This document shows positions 5,772 to 7,937 of a DNA stretch of 7,937 nucleotides, one piece after another; position 1 is the first letter of the stretch; every line of letters begins with the position of its first letter. A program made the position numbers and the translations under genes. This DNA comes from Marinobacterium sp. xm-d-530. Its GTDB lineage: Bacteria > Pseudomonadota > Gammaproteobacteria > Pseudomonadales > Balneatricaceae. Under the pieces are notes generated by a model. The model saw only the letters and a program-made list of their open reading frames with translations. It made no database searches and was not told the DNA's origin. The DNA lies in contig CATEEE010000088.1 of assembly GCA_949499045.1 (NCBI GenBank), positions 1 to 7,937 on the forward strand, read 5' to 3'.

Positions 5772-6947
5772 TTAGTTGGTATGTGGCTCTTCAGTGACCC
5801 TAATCACCATACCATCCAAAGAGTATTTTTCTCGTATCTTGAATTTTAAATCTTCAAGCTCAGCCCTTGTACCGGGACCGATATACGTTCTGATTAATCC
5901 ATTTTGTTTATCATAATAAGCTGAAAAGCCGGCTCTATTTAGATCAGAAACAAGTGACTTCGCATTTCTTTCATCTTTGAAAGAGGCTATATGAAGTGCC
6001 CAATTAAAATCTATTTCTTCTTTGATAGGTTGAATTTTAGAGGTGTTCGATGCACCTACATTATCGATTCTAGTCAATGTAATAGAAGAGTTTTTTTCAT
6101 CAGGTAACGTTTGAGCTTGAGAAGTCGTTGACTCTACAACTGCTCCATTCACTGGATTGGATTCAGCAATTCGATGTGTTTGATTACTTAGAGGTGCCTC
6201 AGGCGATTCCTGGTAGATCAAAGCAAGTATAATGAAAACAAGTACTACTGCGAATGATAGCCTATGCAGGTTTGATAAGCCCTTTGAATCCTTATCCTGA
6301 TGGTTACGAGTTTCATAATTGATATTGAATTTTTTACATACTTGATCAATTAATTTTAAAGGATCGATGTTGTTACCGATTACATTGATTGATTCGTTTA
6401 AGTATTTTGCTGCTGTTCTGTTTCCGTTCTGAATCAGAAAACGTGCGAATCTTTGTAAAGTCTCATTTTTTCCAAAATAGGACTCAATGAATGATTGCTC
6501 CAGTTGAACAGCCAATTCATAACGGTTCGAAAACTGCTTTGTTTCTAGAACGGTAGACTTAAATGAACAACCTAATACTTTTGAGGTGCGATTTAGATGT
6601 TTAACTATGTCTTCGAGATCTGGAAAATGCTCTACGGCCATTTTCCATTGCGGTGATTCGAACTTATCTGAAGATTCAGCTTCTTGATAAGCTTGCTCGT
6701 CTTCTTTGTAGTGTGACTTGGCTTCATGATTACGGTTTTGATCATATTTAGACCTTAAATCTGAATCTAGAAGTATTTCAGCGGCCTCGTTTATTAATCT
6801 CATCCGTTCATTGGCATAGTTCACATCGCCCTCGTATCTGTCTGGGTGATACATCATCGACAGAGCTCGCCAAGCTGCTTTGATTACAGCATGTTCAGCG
6901 CTTGGTAATACTCCAAGAATGGCATAATAATCGTTACTCATATCCAT
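5772..6947 (-). CDS. J-domain / transmembrane / SPOR-domain fusion protein
   Basis: A 391-aa predicted inner-membrane protein. Residues 6-70 form a J domain with the DnaK-activating HPD motif (34-36) in MMYHPDRYEGD and the ending RSKYDQN. A polar linker (71-97) leads to a mostly helical region (98-212, WKMAVEHFPDLEDIV then RFARFLIQNGNRTAAKYLNESINVIG), a type of middle domain found in other proteobacterial J proteins. One hydrophobic segment (about 230-246) follows, then a Ser/Thr/Asn-rich linker (247-312). The end is a SPOR domain (314-386: WALHIASF, LNRAGFSAYY, LIRTYIGPGTRAELE), a fold that binds denuded glycan strands at the division septum. Expected topology puts the J domain in the cytoplasm and SPOR in the periplasm. 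AGGA lies 8 nt before the ATG at 6947; an in-frame ATG at 6941 is less well spaced. Role inferred: recruiting DnaK at cell-wall sites. No glycine/phenylalanine-rich or zinc region, so it is not DnaJ itself. Confidence 0.85.
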   Translation of the reverse strand: MDMSNDYYAILGVLPSAEHAVIKAAWRALSMMYHPDRYEGDVNYANERMRLINEAAEILLDSDLRSKYDQNRNHEAKSHYKEDEQAYQEAESSDKFESPQWKMAVEHFPDLEDIVKHLNRTSKVLGCSFKSTVLETKQFSNRYELAVQLEQSFIESYFGKNETLQRFARFLIQNGNRTAAKYLNESINVIGNNIDPLKLIDQVCKKFNINYETRNHQDKDSKGLSNLHRLSFAVVLVFIILALIYQESPEAPLSNQTHRIAESNPVNGAVVESTTSQAQTLPDEKNSSITLTRIDNVGASNTSKIQPIKEEIDFNWALHIASFKDERNAKSLVSDLNRAGFSAYYDKQNGLIRTYIGPGTRAELEDLKFKIREKYSLDGMVIRVTEEPHTN

Positions 6948-6992
6948 CGATATATTCCTGGTAGATCCTGTACAAAGTTTAAAATAGACAAA

Positions 6993-7436
6993 TTAGAAAC
7001 AAACTTCTCTATCTTTTGGCAACACTACTGCATTATCTGTCCAATCAAATGAACTAGGGTCACTGTTTAGCCAGCTGCCTGTATATACAACACCCTTTGC
7101 ACCTTCAGGATAAGTATTTATAGCGTGACACCCAAGATTGGAAAGGCCAATCATCTTGTTGTTTAGCTTGAACAGGTAAGTAACCGTCTCGCAAACGCCT
7201 GCGCCGTTGTAGTACTTGTGTAATACGGGTGTAGTGATGTTTATGGCGTGTTTGGTTTCAATGAAGGCAACTTTCCTATCGGATGAAATTTCAATCATCA
7301 ATTCACTAGTATTACATCCACTAAACGGACTTTTTGAACGCTCTGATGAATCAACAAATAACCAAGTTGAAAGTGAGATGAGAATGATCAGTGTCAGTAT
7401 TAAAAGGTCATTTTTAGTAACGAATTTTGTTCTCAT
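6993..7436 (-). CDS. Hypothetical single-pass membrane protein with four cysteines
   Basis: I do not recognise this 147-aa protein. A basic N-terminus (MRTKFVTK) precedes one hydrophobic helix (about 10-28), with no clear cleavage site or lipobox, so it is likely an N-in inner-membrane anchor with a periplasmic domain of about 115 residues. That domain has exactly four cysteines, Cys41, Cys82, Cys103 and Cys146, suggesting two disulfides; Cys146 is the penultimate residue. The C-terminal half has a possible beta-rich look (VTYLFKLNNKMIGLSN, KGVVYTGSW). The ATG at 7436 lies inside the end of the upstream gene (23-nt overlap), with AGAAG and AGGA just before it, so translation is probably coupled. 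The next gene starts 45 bp downstream. Base composition is more AT-rich than the left half of the window. Confidence 0.7.
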   Translation of the reverse strand: MRTKFVTKNDLLILTLIILISLSTWLFVDSSERSKSPFSGCNTSELMIEISSDRKVAFIETKHAINITTPVLHKYYNGAGVCETVTYLFKLNNKMIGLSNLGCHAINTYPEGAKGVVYTGSWLNSDPSSFDWTDNAVVLPKDREVCF

Positions 7437-7662
7437 AATCCTGATCTTCTGAGCCTCTAGCTGGGAATATGCAGCGATACCGGCTCAATGGAACAATTCG
7501 CTCAGCCTCTTCTCCTTCATAGAAGTTGAGAGCAATGAATCCCCTTACTGAAGAGTCGGCATCTTGAATCGAGGATGCTATTTTTTTCGGAAACAATAAA
7601 ACCATAGCAACCAAGAATAAAACAGAAGCCCCTACTAATTTGTAGGTTTTAACTTTAATCAT
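7414..7662 (-). CDS. Small hypothetical single-pass membrane protein
   Basis: An 82-aa protein of unknown function and the first gene of the minus-strand operon. MIKVKTYK gives a positive N-terminus, followed by a hydrophobic helix (about 9-25, LVGASVLFLVAMVLLFP), so an inner-membrane anchor with a short periplasmic tail is expected. The tail has one cysteine (Cys64) and a charged end (SEDQDYENKIRY). No lipobox is seen. The ribosome site before the ATG at 7662 is weak (AGTAGGTAG). Its last 23 nt overlap the next gene's start, which argues it is translated. It is short, so coding status rests on that overlap, the membrane helix and the intact frame. Confidence 0.6.
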   Translation of the reverse strand: MIKVKTYKLVGASVLFLVAMVLLFPKKIASSIQDADSSVRGFIALNFYEGEEAERIVPLSRYRCIFPARGSEDQDYENKIRY

Positions 7663-7921
7663 TTCTACCTACTGATCATTCCAAAAATTGATAATAACAA
7701 ACAATGAGACTTGGTTTCTATCCATGGTGTGATTGAACAATTAAAATTCAAAAAGCGTTATTCTCTATATAAATCAGTAACTTGTATCCATGCCTTTTAC
7801 TCTCTTCAAAGCGTTATACTGTCTATTCGTAAAAAGTATCTATTATGAATCTATGTCAATGTAAAAACGTTCAAGGTATTCTAACTTAATAGTCTATGTA
7901 ACTAGATCAAAAAGGTGGCCT
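7663..7921. other. Divergent intergenic region, AT-rich, no clear promoter
   Basis: This 259-bp stretch lies between the minus-strand operon and the gene starting at 7922, so it should hold promoters for both. A -10-like TATACT (7815-7820) and TATTAT (7841-7846) face right, but neither has a -35 match at 16-18 bp. No good minus-strand promoter was found by eye. AAAGCGTTAT occurs twice (7752-7761 and 7808-7817), and TTGAA / TTCAA (7733-7737 with 7747-7751) is a short inverted pair. Confidence 0.5.
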
Positions 7922-7937
7922 ATGAATCATGAGGAAG
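7922..7937 (+). CDS. Start of an unidentified gene, cut by the window edge
   Basis: ATG at 7922 is preceded by a good ribosome-binding sequence AAAGGTGG (7911-7918), spaced 3 nt from the start, and reads MNHEE before the window ends. Only five codons are visible, so the product cannot be named. Confidence 0.45.

Noticed and set aside
7216..7452. Plus-strand 78-codon frame opposite the small membrane-protein genes
   Set aside because: It lies antisense to the 147-aa gene, which has overlap coupling and a sensible topology; it has no ribosome site and looks like a shadow.
7782..7820. TTGTAT ... TATACT as a promoter
   Set aside because: The spacer is 27 bp, far outside the 15-19 bp range for sigma-70.
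4390..7937. tRNA gene, integrase or CRISPR array that would prove a genomic island
   Set aside because: None was found by reading both strands, so the acquired-DNA idea rests only on composition and repeats.

Overview
The window looks like a piece of a gammaproteobacterial chromosome. The best family matches are an FNR/ANR-type regulator with its four cluster cysteines, adenine phosphoribosyltransferase, RdgC and QueE. The fnr-apt adjacency and the RdgC length suggest a Pseudomonas/Oceanospirillales-like relative, but the genus cannot be named from sequence alone.

Positions 1-4389 hold plus-strand, mostly housekeeping genes: fnr and apt (13 bp apart, closed by a strong intrinsic terminator at 1326-1356); an exported alpha/beta hydrolase overlapping an exported thioredoxin-fold protein (a two-gene periplasmic unit, followed by a hairpin); then rdgC and queE, 2 bp apart and probably one transcript. 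These serve oxygen-responsive regulation, purine salvage, an envelope hydrolase/redox pair, RecA modulation and 7-deazaguanine (queuosine) synthesis.

Positions 4390-4924 are a gene-free, clearly AT-rich gap between convergent genes. It holds a perfect DnaA-box 9-mer with a degenerate neighbour, a 23-bp palindrome, a nested inverted repeat whose left half is copied again 98 bp downstream, a short direct repeat and a long imperfect stem. This may be the joint between conserved chromosome and acquired DNA, or a replication or protein-binding locus.

Positions 4925-7662 are four minus-strand genes reading 7662 -> 4925: a small single-pass membrane protein (82 aa), a single-pass protein with four cysteines outside the membrane (147 aa), a J-domain/transmembrane/SPOR fusion (391 aa), and a short-chain dehydrogenase (277 aa). 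Spacing (23-nt overlap, 45 bp, 13 bp) suggests one operon. The first three are visibly more AT-rich than the left half and their products appear to sit in the inner membrane. The J-SPOR protein could link the cytoplasmic DnaK chaperone to peptidoglycan at division or remodelling sites; this is the most novel item here. A new plus-strand gene begins at the right edge (7922) after a 259-bp divergent intergenic region.
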